The notes under the pieces were generated by a model. It saw nothing but the letters and a program-made list of their open reading frames with translations, ran no database searches and had not been told where the DNA came from. The position numbers and the translations under genes are program-made. Positions 34,003 to 41,940 of a stretch of DNA of 64,000 bases are shown piece after piece (the first letter of the stretch is position 1; each line of letters begins with the position of its first letter). Source of the DNA: JAJKJG01 sp036389455 (GTDB lineage: Bacteria; Pseudomonadota; Alphaproteobacteria; Rhizobiales; Beijerinckiaceae). The stretch is from the NCBI GenBank assembly GCA_036389455.1, contig DASVPW010000112.1:3859-67858 (forward strand), written 5' to 3'.

Positions 34003-34820
34003 GGCGTGCCGGCCTCTACGGAAGCCGTTTCGGCCAGGAAATCCCTGATCGCCGCGACGGTCTCATCCGGGGCGCTGAGGTTTGGGCAGTGTCCCGTGGC
34101 TTCGAGCTGGACGAAGCTGCTTCCGGAGATTCGCTCGTGGACGTAGCGTCCGACGGTTTCCGGCGCGATGGCGTCGTTCGCGCACTGGAGGACAAGCGCC
34201 CTTGCGACAAGCTTCGGCAGATCCGTTCGGTTGTCCGAGAGGAACGTCACCCGGGCGAAGTGCTTTGCGACCTCCGGGTCCGTGCGGCAGAAACTGTTTG
34301 CGAGTTCGTCAGCCAGCTCCGGCCGCTCGGCATTGCCCATGATCACCGGGGCCATGGTGCTCGCCCAGCCGAGGTGGTTCGAGTCGAGGAAATCGAGAAG
34401 CCCTTCGATATCCGCTCGACTGAAGCCGCCGATGTAATCGTCGTGATTGATGTAGCATGGAGAGGGGCCGACCAGGACGAGGCGGTCGAAGAGGTCCGGC
34501 CTTCGGATGGCGGCAAGCACCCCGATCATGGCGCTCACCGAGTGGCCGACGAACACCGCTCCCCTGAGCCCAAGCTCGTCGGCAATCTCGATCACGTCGG
34601 CGGCGTAGCCGTCCAGCGACGCGTACTTGTCTGGCCGGAAGGTCGAGGCGTCCGAGCGCCCGTGCCCGACGTGGTCGAAGAGCACGACCTTGTGCTCTGC
34701 CTCGAAGGCTGGCGCCACGAACCGCCACATGTTCTGGTCGCAGCCGTAACCATGCGCGAACACGATCGCCGGCTCGCCGGTGCCGTGCACCTGGACGTTG
34801 TTACGTAAAACTGCGCTCAA
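33999..34820 (-). CDS. RsbQ-like alpha/beta hydrolase
   Basis: 273 aa from TTG 34820, with AAGGA 7 nt upstream; RsbQ of Bacillus is 269 aa. It follows RsbQ closely: VFAHGYGCDQNMWRFVAP, FDHVGHGRSD, nucleophile elbow VGHSVSAMIG, LVLVGPSPCYIN, VLQCANDAIAPETVGRY with the acid, and ATGHCPNLSAPDET with the catalytic His. RsbQ and plant KAI2/D14 share this fold with a small buried pocket. In Bacillus RsbQ is needed for the PAS-phosphatase RsbP to signal energy stress. Here the partner is the PAS hybrid kinase, whose TTG overlaps this gene's stop. The ligand is unknown. Confidence 0.92.
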   Translation of the reverse strand: MSAVLRNNVQVHGTGEPAIVFAHGYGCDQNMWRFVAPAFEAEHKVVLFDHVGHGRSDASTFRPDKYASLDGYAADVIEIADELGLRGAVFVGHSVSAMIGVLAAIRRPDLFDRLVLVGPSPCYINHDDYIGGFSRADIEGLLDFLDSNHLGWASTMAPVIMGNAERPELADELANSFCRTDPEVAKHFARVTFLSDNRTDLPKLVARALVLQCANDAIAPETVGRYVHERISGSSFVQLEATGHCPNLSAPDETVAAIRDFLAETASVEAGTP

Positions 34821-35051
34821 CGGACGGTCCTTTCCGCGTGACGCGGATATAGCGATTTTCCGGCACGATTGCGAAGCGACGGCCGTCCCGACAGGCGCGG
34901 CCCGCCGGCCGGTTCCTACAGCCGACTGAGCCAGCGACAACGCGGCATGCAACGAACGGAGAATTTGTCGGTTTCTGTGAGAGGCTGGCTCGACCTTGGC
35001 CGGTCTCGGCCCGGCCCCCGGCCTGACGCACCTTTGGAGAACCCTTCGCCC

Positions 35052-36497
35052 ATGTGGCGCCTCCTCCGCATCCGCAAGGACAAGGTGATGCTGCTCGCGG
35101 CGCTGGGGCTTGCCGTCTGCGCGGGCCTCGCGGCGGCGGGCTACTGGTATTTCGTGTCGCCGACCTGGCTCACCGTCGCGGTCGGTCCCCGCGACGGGGC
35201 CGAGGAGCGGCTTATACGGGCCTACGCCGAGGCGCTCGCCGCGGAGAAGCGCGACATCCGGCTCCGCGTCGTCGCGTACGACGGGGTGAAGGAGAGCGCC
35301 GAGGCGTTGCGTGAGAGGAAGGCCGACCTCGCGGTCGTGCGCCCGGACGTGCTCCTGCCGCCGAACGGCGCCACGGTCGCGATCCTGCGCGAGGAGGCCG
35401 TGATCCTCGCCGTTCCCGAGGCCAAGCCCGAGCCGAAGCCCGCCGGCAAGGGCAAGGGCAAGGCCGCCGAAAAGGAACCGGACAAGCCCGAGACCGTGGA
35501 CGTGGACGGGCTCGCGGGGAAGCGTCTTGGGGTGGTGAGCCACCATCAGGCGGACTCGCCGGCCATCGCGAGCGTGCTTGCCCACTACGAGCTCGCGCCG
35601 CCGGACATCACCCTCGTCCCCCTCTCCCGCGGCGAGGTCGCGGACGCCTTCGCGAGCAAGCGCATCGACGCCCTCGCCTTCGTGGCGGCGCCGGCGACCC
35701 GCGAGGCGGGCGAGCTCGTGCGGGCGGCCGCGAAGGCTGTCGACGGCAAGGTCGAGGTCATCGCCGTCGGCGAGGCCGACGCCCTTGCCCTCAAGACCCC
35801 GGCCCTCACCACCGTCACGATCCCGGCCGGCAGCCTCGGCGGGCGCCCGAAGATCCCCGACGAGGATACGAAGACGCTTGCCGTGTCCTACCGTCTCATG
35901 GCCCGCACCGACGAGGATCGGGTCGTGATCTCGAAGGTCGCCCAGCATCTGTTCCAGATGCGTTCGCGCATCGCGCAGAGCGCGCCCGCCATCCACCTCA
36001 TGAAGGCGCCCGAGACCGAGACCGCGACGAGCGCGGCGCTGCCGAACCACCAGGGCGCGATCGACTACTTCATGCGCGAGCAGCGCACCTTCATGGACCG
36101 CTACGGCGACTGGATCTGGATCGGCCTGTTCGCCGGCGGTGGCCTGAGCTCCGCCTTCGCCTGGATCACGCAGCTGTTCGTGAGGAAGCGCCGCGAGCTC
36201 GTCGACAAGGTGCTCGACCGGGTTCTCTGCATCCTCTCCGAGGCGCGGGCCGCCGACACGGTCGCGAAGCTCGACGACCTCGCGCTCGAGATCGACGGCC
36301 TCGTGACCCACGCGGTCCGCCACGCGCGGCGCCGCACCACGGGCACCAAGACCATGACAGCCCTCATCGTCGCGATCGACTCCGCCCGCAGCGCCATCGC
36401 GGACCGGCGGCGGGACCTCCTCGACGACAAGGCGGCGGCTGCCGAGAAGGCTGCTGGCGAGAAGGCGACGGGGCCGCGCCTTGCCGCCGGGCGATGA
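35052..36497 (+). CDS. membrane-anchored TAXI-family (TRAP solute-binding-like) protein
   Basis: 481 aa from ATG 35052; GGAGA lies about 11 nt upstream. TM helix at residues about 13-33 (LLAALGLAVCAGLAAAGYWY), then a periplasmic two-lobed binding fold (TWLTVAVGPRDGAEERLIRA, DLAVVRPDVLL, GKRLGVVSHH) like NMT1/TAXI receptors, interrupted by a Lys/Pro-rich insert (PEPKPAGKGKGKAAEKEPDK). A second TM helix lies at about 353-376 (WIWIGLFAGGGLSSAFAWIT), followed by a cytoplasmic helical tail. No TRAP permease is nearby. A sensor or scaffold role is as likely as transport; ligand unknown. Confidence 0.8.
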   Translation: MWRLLRIRKDKVMLLAALGLAVCAGLAAAGYWYFVSPTWLTVAVGPRDGAEERLIRAYAEALAAEKRDIRLRVVAYDGVKESAEALRERKADLAVVRPDVLLPPNGATVAILREEAVILAVPEAKPEPKPAGKGKGKAAEKEPDKPETVDVDGLAGKRLGVVSHHQADSPAIASVLAHYELAPPDITLVPLSRGEVADAFASKRIDALAFVAAPATREAGELVRAAAKAVDGKVEVIAVGEADALALKTPALTTVTIPAGSLGGRPKIPDEDTKTLAVSYRLMARTDEDRVVISKVAQHLFQMRSRIAQSAPAIHLMKAPETETATSAALPNHQGAIDYFMREQRTFMDRYGDWIWIGLFAGGGLSSAFAWITQLFVRKRRELVDKVLDRVLCILSEARAADTVAKLDDLALEIDGLVTHAVRHARRRTTGTKTMTALIVAIDSARSAIADRRRDLLDDKAAAAEKAAGEKATGPRLAAGR

Positions 36498-36566
36498 TTC
36501 CGCAGCGGAACCTCGACCCGTCCGCTCCCGTTTGCATGGACACATCCGTCGAAGGAGTACCTGACC

Positions 36567-36857
36567 ATGACGAACCTCACGAAAGGCCTGACGGCGGCCG
36601 CAACCGTGGTCGCGCTCGGCCTCGCCGCCATGCCGGCCCAGGCCGAGCGGGGCCGCAACGCGGCGGCGGCCGCGGGCGCCATCGGCGGCTTCGCGCTCGG
36701 GGCGGCGGTGGCCTCCCAGGCCCAGCCGCGCGCCTACTATCCGGGCCCGCAGTCCTTCTCGGTGTACGAGGACGACCCGGCCGAGTGCCGGATCGTGACC
36801 CGGCGGGTGTGCGACGGCTACGGCTGCCGCACCCGGCGCACCGAGGTCTGCGACTGA
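36567..36857 (+). CDS. small secreted hypothetical protein
   Basis: 96 aa; ATG 36567 follows AAGGAG. Signal peptide residues 1-26 (VVALGLAAMPAQAE), then a Gly/Ala-rich segment (AAAAAGAIGGFALGAAVASQ) that could insert in or line a membrane, and a C-terminal part with four Cys (ECRIVTRRVCDGYGCRTRRT plus a final Cys) likely paired in the periplasm. Similar small Gly-zipper-like proteins are frequent in Rhizobiales, but no function is known. It lies 69 nt after the TAXI-like gene and may be co-transcribed. Confidence 0.8.
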   Translation: MTNLTKGLTAAATVVALGLAAMPAQAERGRNAAAAAGAIGGFALGAAVASQAQPRAYYPGPQSFSVYEDDPAECRIVTRRVCDGYGCRTRRTEVCD

Positions 36858-36873
36858 TTCCCGTTTGAGGGAG

Positions 36874-36898
36874 CGCCCGGCGCGCCTCGCGCCGGGCG
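36874..36898. terminator. candidate hairpin terminator
   Basis: A perfect 11-bp stem, CGCCCGGCGCG / CGCGCCGGGCG, with a 3-nt loop, between the convergent small secreted protein and PAP2 genes. There is no T-run on either strand, so rho-independent ending would be inefficient; position supports a terminator role. Confidence 0.5.
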
Positions 36899-36914
36899 TC
36901 GCGGCCTGGGCGAT

Positions 36915-37643
36915 CTAGCTCGGCGGCTCCACGTCGCCGCGGCGCTGGAGCTGCAGCGCCACGAACCAGCACAGGGCCGCCCAGGCGGCGCCGCCGCACC
37001 AGCCGGCCAGCACGTCGCTCGGCCAGTGCACGCCGAGATAGATCCGGCTCGCCCCGACCAGCACCGTCAGGACGATGGCGACGCTCAAGAAGAAGACCTT
37101 GGTGTGCCGCCGCTCGTGGACGCGGGCGAGGAGCGCGCCCAGCGTCAGGTAGGTCGCGGCGGAGAGCATGGCGTGGCCGCTCGGGAAGCTCGCGGTGTAG
37201 ACCCGGGCGCCGTGCGGCACGAGGTCCGGGCGCGGGCGCTCGAAGCCGAGCTTCAGGGCCGCAGACAGGAGCATGACGCCGCCGACCGCCGCGAGCAGCA
37301 GAAGGGCCGCGCCGCACTTGCGCATGAGCAGGAGGTAGGCGAGCGAGGCCAGCGTCACGAGGAGCAGGATGGTGTGGCTCCCGAGGCCCGTGACGTCGCG
37401 GGCCGCCTCCTCGAACCAGGACGGGCCGATGGGGTCGGACAGGTCGGCGGGGTTGCGTAAGGAGAGCAGGATCCGGCGGTCGAATGCCTCCGTGTCGCCC
37501 TCGACGACCGCGCCGGCGAGCTTAACGAAGGCCCAGGCGAAGAAGCTCAGGACGCACAGGGTGACGAGCGGCCCGGCCTCGTTGAGCCGCAGGCGAAGCG
37601 CGAGCCGCTGCCCGCGGGTGAGGATGAAGGCGAAACGGTGCAT
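36915..37643 (-). CDS. PAP2-family membrane phosphatase
   Basis: 242 aa, about six TM helices. The three acid-phosphatase motifs are present: KLGFERPRPD (C1), PSGH (C2) and SRIYLGVHWPSDVLAGW (C3). Family members dephosphorylate lipid phosphates such as undecaprenyl pyrophosphate or phosphatidic acid with the active site on the periplasmic side. It might in principle remove a lipid-linked sugar phosphate, but it is 33 kb from the arabinose-type genes and stands alone. It is divergent from the DUF1611 gene with 126 nt between them. Confidence 0.92.
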   Translation of the reverse strand: MHRFAFILTRGQRLALRLRLNEAGPLVTLCVLSFFAWAFVKLAGAVVEGDTEAFDRRILLSLRNPADLSDPIGPSWFEEAARDVTGLGSHTILLLVTLASLAYLLLMRKCGAALLLLAAVGGVMLLSAALKLGFERPRPDLVPHGARVYTASFPSGHAMLSAATYLTLGALLARVHERRHTKVFFLSVAIVLTVLVGASRIYLGVHWPSDVLAGWCGGAAWAALCWFVALQLQRRGDVEPPS

Positions 37644-37769
37644 CGGTCCAACCTGCCACGGCGCACGCGCGGGACGCCACTCCGGAAACCCGCCTCATGC
37701 CTCATGGGCGATTGCATCGCGGACGGCGGGCGGCCAAAGTCGCCGCTCGCCCGCGAAGGGAGACCGCCC

Positions 37770-38822
37770 ATGGAAATCGCCGCGCCCTACCTGATGTTCC
37801 TCGGCGACGTTCCGGACGCGCTCGCGGCGAAGACCGCTCAAGGGATCGTCGACTGGCGCCCGGAATGGTGCCTCGGGCAGCTGCGCCTGCCGGGCTGCCG
37901 GGCCGACCTCGGCATCCCGGACCTCACCATCCCGGAGGCCGTCGAGCGCGGGGCGAGGACCATGGTGGTCGGCGTCGTCAACGCCGGAGGCGTGCTGCCC
38001 GAGCACTGGGTTCCGGTCATCGTTGCGGCCCTCGACGAAGGCCTCGACGTCGCGACCGGCCTGCACGTGCGGCTCGCCGATACGCCCGCGATCCGCGAGG
38101 CGGCGGAGCGCAACCGAAGGCAGCTTTTCGACGTTCGCCATACGACCCGGCGCTTCGCCACCGGCAAGGGCACGAAGCGCTCGGGGATGCGTCTTCTCAC
38201 CGTCGGCACCGACTGCTCCGTCGGCAAGAAGTACACGGCGCTCGCCCTTGAGCGGGAGATGCGGGCGCGCGGCTTCGATGCCGACTTCCGGGCCACCGGT
38301 CAGACCGGGGTGTTCATCTCGGGGCGCGGCGTCGCGATCGACGCCGTGGTGGCGGACTTCATCTCGGGCGCGGTCGAGTGGCTCTCGCCGGAGGCCCCCG
38401 ACACCCACTGGGACCTGATCGAGGGCCAGGGCTCGCTGTTCCACCCGTCCTTCGCCGGGGTGTCGCTCGGGCTCCTGCACGGGGCTCAAGCCGACGCCTT
38501 CGTCGTCTGCCACGAGCCGACCCGCACCACCATGCGCGGCGTCAAGCACCCGCTTCCCGCGATCGCCGACGTGATCGACCTCACCATTCGCTGCGGGCGC
38601 CTGACCAACCCTGCGATCCGCCCGGTCGGCATTTCGGTCAACACTCAAGGACTTGGCGAGGCCGAGGCGCAGGGCTGCCTCGACGCGCTCGCGGCGGACT
38701 ACAACCTTCCGGCCGTGGACCCGGTGCGCTTCGGCGTCGGCGAGATCGTCGACCGGATCGCGCACGAGTTCCCGGATTCGGTCCCGACCCATTCCGGCCA
38801 AGCCCGGCGCGCCAGCGCCTGA
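37770..38822 (+). CDS. DUF1611 (DgcN-like) P-loop protein
   Basis: 350 aa from ATG 37770, preceded by GAAGGGAG. DUF1611 has two parts: an N-terminal Rossmann-like domain (VVGVVNAGGVLPEHWV) and a C-terminal P-loop domain with TVGTDCSVGKKYTAL as the nucleotide loop and DLIEGQGSLFHPSFAGV. One family member, DgcN, has been described as a D-glutamate N-acetyltransferase acting with the DgcA racemase. No dgcA-like enolase-superfamily gene is next to this one, so the substrate may differ. It lies 21 nt upstream of the formaldehyde dehydrogenase gene, suggesting one transcript. Confidence 0.85.
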   Translation: MEIAAPYLMFLGDVPDALAAKTAQGIVDWRPEWCLGQLRLPGCRADLGIPDLTIPEAVERGARTMVVGVVNAGGVLPEHWVPVIVAALDEGLDVATGLHVRLADTPAIREAAERNRRQLFDVRHTTRRFATGKGTKRSGMRLLTVGTDCSVGKKYTALALEREMRARGFDADFRATGQTGVFISGRGVAIDAVVADFISGAVEWLSPEAPDTHWDLIEGQGSLFHPSFAGVSLGLLHGAQADAFVVCHEPTRTTMRGVKHPLPAIADVIDLTIRCGRLTNPAIRPVGISVNTQGLGEAEAQGCLDALAADYNLPAVDPVRFGVGEIVDRIAHEFPDSVPTHSGQARRASA

Positions 38823-38843
38823 CATTCCCAAGGAGCAACCCGC

Positions 38844-39965
38844 ATGAAGACCCGCGCCGCGGTCGCCTGGGAGGCCGCGAAGCCTCTCACAATCGAGACC
38901 ATCGAGATCGAGGGCCCGAAGGCGGGCGAGGCCCTCGTCGAGATCATGGCGACGGGCATTTGCCACACCGACGCCTACACCCTGTCGGGCGCCGACCCCG
39001 AGGGGCTCTTCCCGGCGATCCTCGGGCACGAGGGCGCCGGCGTCGTGCGCGAGGTCGGGCCGGGGGTGACGACGGTGAAGGTAGGCGACCACGTCATCCC
39101 GCTCTACACGCCGGAGTGCCGCAGTTGCAAAACCTGCCTGTCGCGGCGCTCGAACCTGTGCACCGCGATCCGGGCGACGCAGGGCAAGGGCGTGATGCCC
39201 GACGGCACGAGCCGGTTCCGCTGCGAGGGCGCGGGTGACAACACGCTCTTCCACTACATGGGCTGCTCGACGTTCTCGAACTTCACGGTCCTGCCCGAGA
39301 TTGCCCTCGCCAAGGTCCGCGAGGACGCGCCGTTCGACAAGATCTGCTACATCGGCTGCGGCGTCACGACCGGCATCGGCGCCGTGATCTACACCGCGAA
39401 GGTGTGGCCGGGCGCCAACGTCGCGGTGTTCGGCCTCGGCGGCATCGGCCTCAACGTGATCCAGGGCGCCCGCATGGTCGGGGCCGACAAGATCGTCGGC
39501 GTCGACCTGAACCCGGGCAAGCGCGACATGGCCGAGAAGTTCGGCATGACGCACTTCGTCAACCCCGACGAGGTCGGGCGCGACAAGGTCGTTCAGGCGA
39601 TCGTCGACATCACCGGCGGCGGAGCGGACTTCTCGTTCGAGTGCATCGGCAACGTCGCGACCATGCGCCAGGCCCTTGAGTGCTGCCACCGCGGCTGGGG
39701 CGAGAGCATCATCATCGGCGTCGCGGCGGCGGGCCAAGAGATCGCGACGAGGCCGTTCCAGCTCGTCACCGGACGGGTGTGGCGCGGCACCGCCTTCGGC
39801 GGGGCGAGGGGCCGCACCGACGTGCCGAAGATCGTCGACTGGTACATGGAGGGCAAGATCAACATCGACGACCTCATCACCCACAAGCTGCCGCTCGAGC
39901 GCATCAACGAGGGCTTCGACCTCATGCACGAAGGCAAGTCGATCCGCGCTGTGGTGGAGTTCTGA
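38844..39965 (+). CDS. frmA: S-(hydroxymethyl)glutathione dehydrogenase / class III alcohol dehydrogenase
   Basis: 373 aa, full length for the family. Catalytic zinc ligands are Cys in TGICHTDAYTLSG, the His-Glu pair in GHEGAG and Cys in YIGCGVTTG. Structural zinc Cys residues lie in PECRSCKTCLSRRSNLC. The NAD Rossmann motif is FGLGGIGLN. It oxidises the formaldehyde-glutathione adduct to S-formylglutathione and also reduces S-nitrosoglutathione. frmB (S-formylglutathione hydrolase) is not in the window. Start follows AAGGAG. The link with the DUF1611 gene upstream is not obvious biochemically. Confidence 0.96.
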   Translation: MKTRAAVAWEAAKPLTIETIEIEGPKAGEALVEIMATGICHTDAYTLSGADPEGLFPAILGHEGAGVVREVGPGVTTVKVGDHVIPLYTPECRSCKTCLSRRSNLCTAIRATQGKGVMPDGTSRFRCEGAGDNTLFHYMGCSTFSNFTVLPEIALAKVREDAPFDKICYIGCGVTTGIGAVIYTAKVWPGANVAVFGLGGIGLNVIQGARMVGADKIVGVDLNPGKRDMAEKFGMTHFVNPDEVGRDKVVQAIVDITGGGADFSFECIGNVATMRQALECCHRGWGESIIIGVAAAGQEIATRPFQLVTGRVWRGTAFGGARGRTDVPKIVDWYMEGKINIDDLITHKLPLERINEGFDLMHEGKSIRAVVEF

Positions 39966-40022
39966 GGCGGGCGATGAGGAGCGCCCCTTTTCCTCTCTCC
40001 GGCAGGGGAGGAGCACAGGTGC

Positions 40023-40997
40023 ATGATCGAGCTTGAGAGAGTCTCGAAGGCGTTTCCCGGGGCGACGCAGTATGCGGTCGACCGGCTGACCCTCTCGGTG
40101 CCGGGCGGCCGGACCTGCGTCCTCATCGGCCCGTCGGGCTGCGGCAAGACCACGACCATCCGGATGGTCAACCGGCTGATCGAGCCGACCTCCGGGCGCA
40201 TCCTGGTCGGGGGCGAGGACGTCATGAAGGCCGATCCGGTCTCCCTGCGGCGCCGGATCGGCTACGTCATCCAGCAGGTTGGCCTGTTCCCGCACATGAC
40301 CATCGCCGAGAACGTGGCGACGGTGCCGCGGCTTCTCGGCTGGCCGCGGCCGAGAATCGCGGAGCGGGTCGAGGCGATGCTGCACCTCGTCGGGCTCGAT
40401 CCGGGCGAGTTCATGGGCCGCCACCCGCGCCATCTCTCGGGCGGGCAGCGCCAGCGGGTCGGGGTCGCGCGCGCGCTCGCGGCCGATCCGCCGGTGCTGC
40501 TCATGGACGAGCCCTTCGGGGCGGTCGACCCGGTGCTGAGGATCCGTCTCCAGAGCGAGCTCCTCGCCATCTTGCGCGCCTTGGAGAAGACGGTGATCCT
40601 CGTCACCCACGACATCGACGAGGCGATCCGCATGGGCGACCTCGTGGCGATCCTCGACCGCGGCCGGCTCGTGCAGCTCGATCCGCCGCACCGGCTCCTG
40701 GCGCAGCCGGCGAACGCCTTCGTGGCCGACTTCGTCGGCGCCGACCGGGCGCTCAAGCGCCTTGCGCTCATCACGGCGGGCGAGGCGGCGAGCCCCGGGC
40801 CGCCTCCGGAGGGGGCGCCGGCGGTGGCGCAAGGCGCGACCTTGAGGGAGGCGCTCGCGGTCCTCCTCGCCCGGCGCGCCGAACGGGCCCTGGTGGTCGA
40901 TGGCGAAGGCGACCCGCTTGGGACCCTGACGCTCGCGGCGATCCGCGAGCACGCGGCTTATCCGGCGGCCGCGCCGCCGACCTCCCGTATACCTTGA
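40023..40997 (+). CDS. OpuCA/ProV-type (glycine betaine-like) ABC transporter ATP-binding protein, orphan
   Basis: 324 aa; ATG 40023 with GGAGGAG upstream. Walker A IGPSGCGKTT, Q-loop VIQQVGLFPHMT, signature LSGGQRQRVG, Walker B VLLMDEPFGAVD and H-loop VTHDIDEAIRMG all match the quaternary-amine uptake subfamily. The C-terminal part keeps only one CBS-like unit (ALVVDGEGDPLGTLTLAAI) where OpuCA normally has two. No permease or binding-protein gene is next to it, so it must work with components encoded elsewhere or be a remnant. The spacer after frmA carries a short repeat-like CT-rich sequence. Confidence 0.88.
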   Translation: MIELERVSKAFPGATQYAVDRLTLSVPGGRTCVLIGPSGCGKTTTIRMVNRLIEPTSGRILVGGEDVMKADPVSLRRRIGYVIQQVGLFPHMTIAENVATVPRLLGWPRPRIAERVEAMLHLVGLDPGEFMGRHPRHLSGGQRQRVGVARALAADPPVLLMDEPFGAVDPVLRIRLQSELLAILRALEKTVILVTHDIDEAIRMGDLVAILDRGRLVQLDPPHRLLAQPANAFVADFVGADRALKRLALITAGEAASPGPPPEGAPAVAQGATLREALAVLLARRAERALVVDGEGDPLGTLTLAAIREHAAYPAAAPPTSRIP

Positions 40998-41071
40998 GCC
41001 CCGGCCCCGCTTGCGCCGGGCCTCCCGCGCCCCCATCATGGCGTTCAGCAACAGGATCGACGGAGGCGCGC

Positions 41072-41458
41072 TTGAGCGACGGTGAGATCGTGGAGCCGCA
41101 GCGCGGCGGTCTGGCATCCGTGGTGCCGTTCCCGACCGCCGCGCAAAGGATCGCCCCGAGACAAGTCTCGTTCAACCGGGCGGAGTTGCGGGAAATCCTC
41201 GACCTCTACGGTCGCAAGGTGGCGGACGGCGAGTGGCGCGACTACGCCATCGACTTCCAGCGCGACAAGGCCGTGTTCTCGGTCTACCGCCGCGCCGCCG
41301 AGATGCCGCTCTACCGGATCGAGAAGGACCCGCGGCTCGCGCGGCGCCAGGGCCCCTACAGCGTGGTCGCGGCCTCGGGGCTCGTCCTCAAACGGGGCCA
41401 CGAGCTCGCCCGGGTGCTGCGGGTGCTCGACAAGCCCTTGAAGGTGGTGACAAACTAG
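41072..41458 (+). CDS. DUF2794 domain-containing protein
   Basis: 128 aa from TTG 41072, with CGGAGG 5 nt upstream; no better in-frame ATG exists. DUF2794 is found throughout alphaproteobacteria: VSFNRAELREILDLYGRKVA, EWRDYAIDF, AVFSVYRRAAEMPLYRIEK and LARVLRVLDKPLKVV are the conserved blocks. A small cytoplasmic protein; function not known. It stands between the ABC ATPase and a small orphan gene. Confidence 0.88.
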   Translation: MSDGEIVEPQRGGLASVVPFPTAAQRIAPRQVSFNRAELREILDLYGRKVADGEWRDYAIDFQRDKAVFSVYRRAAEMPLYRIEKDPRLARRQGPYSVVAASGLVLKRGHELARVLRVLDKPLKVVTN

Positions 41459-41503
41459 GTCGTTCCTTTTCAAGTAGGTGCGAGGGCGCTTGTTCAATCG
41501 AGC

Positions 41504-41560
41504 TCAACCAAGAAAGGTTGACTAGCTTGTAAAGCAAGTTCTATAGTTCAGGTGAACTAT
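41504..41560 (+). promoter_or_regulatory. promoter with two operator-like inverted repeats
   Basis: TTGACT (41518-41523), 18-nt spacer and TATAGT (41542-41547) form a good promoter for the gene at 41572. A perfect 8-bp inverted repeat ATAGTTCA-GG-TGAACTAT (41543-41560) covers the -10 and start point. A second inverted repeat, TCAACC-N6-GGTTGA (41504-41521), covers the -35. A short CTTG-TAAAG-CAAG repeat lies in the spacer. The layout is typical of a repressor-controlled promoter. Confidence 0.6.
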
Positions 41561-41571
41561 GGGAGGCTCGC

Positions 41572-41808
41572 ATGGACAAAAACAAAGCCAAGGCATTCAT
41601 CAATCACTATCCTACATGGGAAACATTCTCTGCGGCTGTCTACAGCAAGGAGAAGGCAGCGAAAGCGGTCGAGGCGCTTGGGGAGCTGGTAGGCGAGGAT
41701 TTAAAGGGCATTCCCACCCTGATCCAGCAGGACAAATCGCCGGTCGCAGCCGCGCAGTATGACCACCTGCAGGAGTGCTACAACCAAGTCCGGGAGCAGC
41801 CTCAGTAG
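41572..41808 (+). CDS. small hypothetical protein with tightly regulated-looking promoter
   Basis: 78 aa; ATG 41572 with GGGAGG 5 nt upstream. Charged and largely helical (KNKAKAFINHYPTWETFSAA, EKAAKAVEALGELV, YDHLQECYNQVREQ). No domain recognised. Codon use is less GC-biased than its neighbours, suggesting recent arrival. It has its own promoter with two palindromes and ends about 85 nt before the terminator shared with the convergent gene. It is too small to be an enzyme on present evidence; a regulatory or immunity-like role is speculation. Confidence 0.75.
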   Translation: MDKNKAKAFINHYPTWETFSAAVYSKEKAAKAVEALGELVGEDLKGIPTLIQQDKSPVAAAQYDHLQECYNQVREQPQ

Positions 41809-41893
41809 CCGCGGCTCCCCGGCAGGGCCGCTCGGGGCGAGGCCGTAGCGCCCACCTGCAAGCACCAAAAAGATCCGCACGCCAAAGAAAAAA

Positions 41894-41913
41894 GCCCCGG
41901 CTCGCGCCGGGGC
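41894..41913 (-). terminator. rho-independent terminator
   Basis: Perfect 8-bp stem GCCCCGGC / GCCGGGGC with a TCGC loop. Read on the minus strand it is followed by a run of six T, so it ends the Bax-inhibitor gene. On the plus strand it is followed only by TTT, so it may also weakly end the 41572 gene. Confidence 0.85.
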
Positions 41914-41940
41914 TTTCCATATGTCCGGACCTGCTTCCGC

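Noticed and set aside
36915..37643. PAP2 protein as the lipid-phosphate phosphatase of the arabinose-donor pathway
   Set aside because: It has the right fold (as Rv3807c) but lies 33 kb away and alone. A fused HAD domain upstream of the truncated UbiA gene is the likelier phosphatase.
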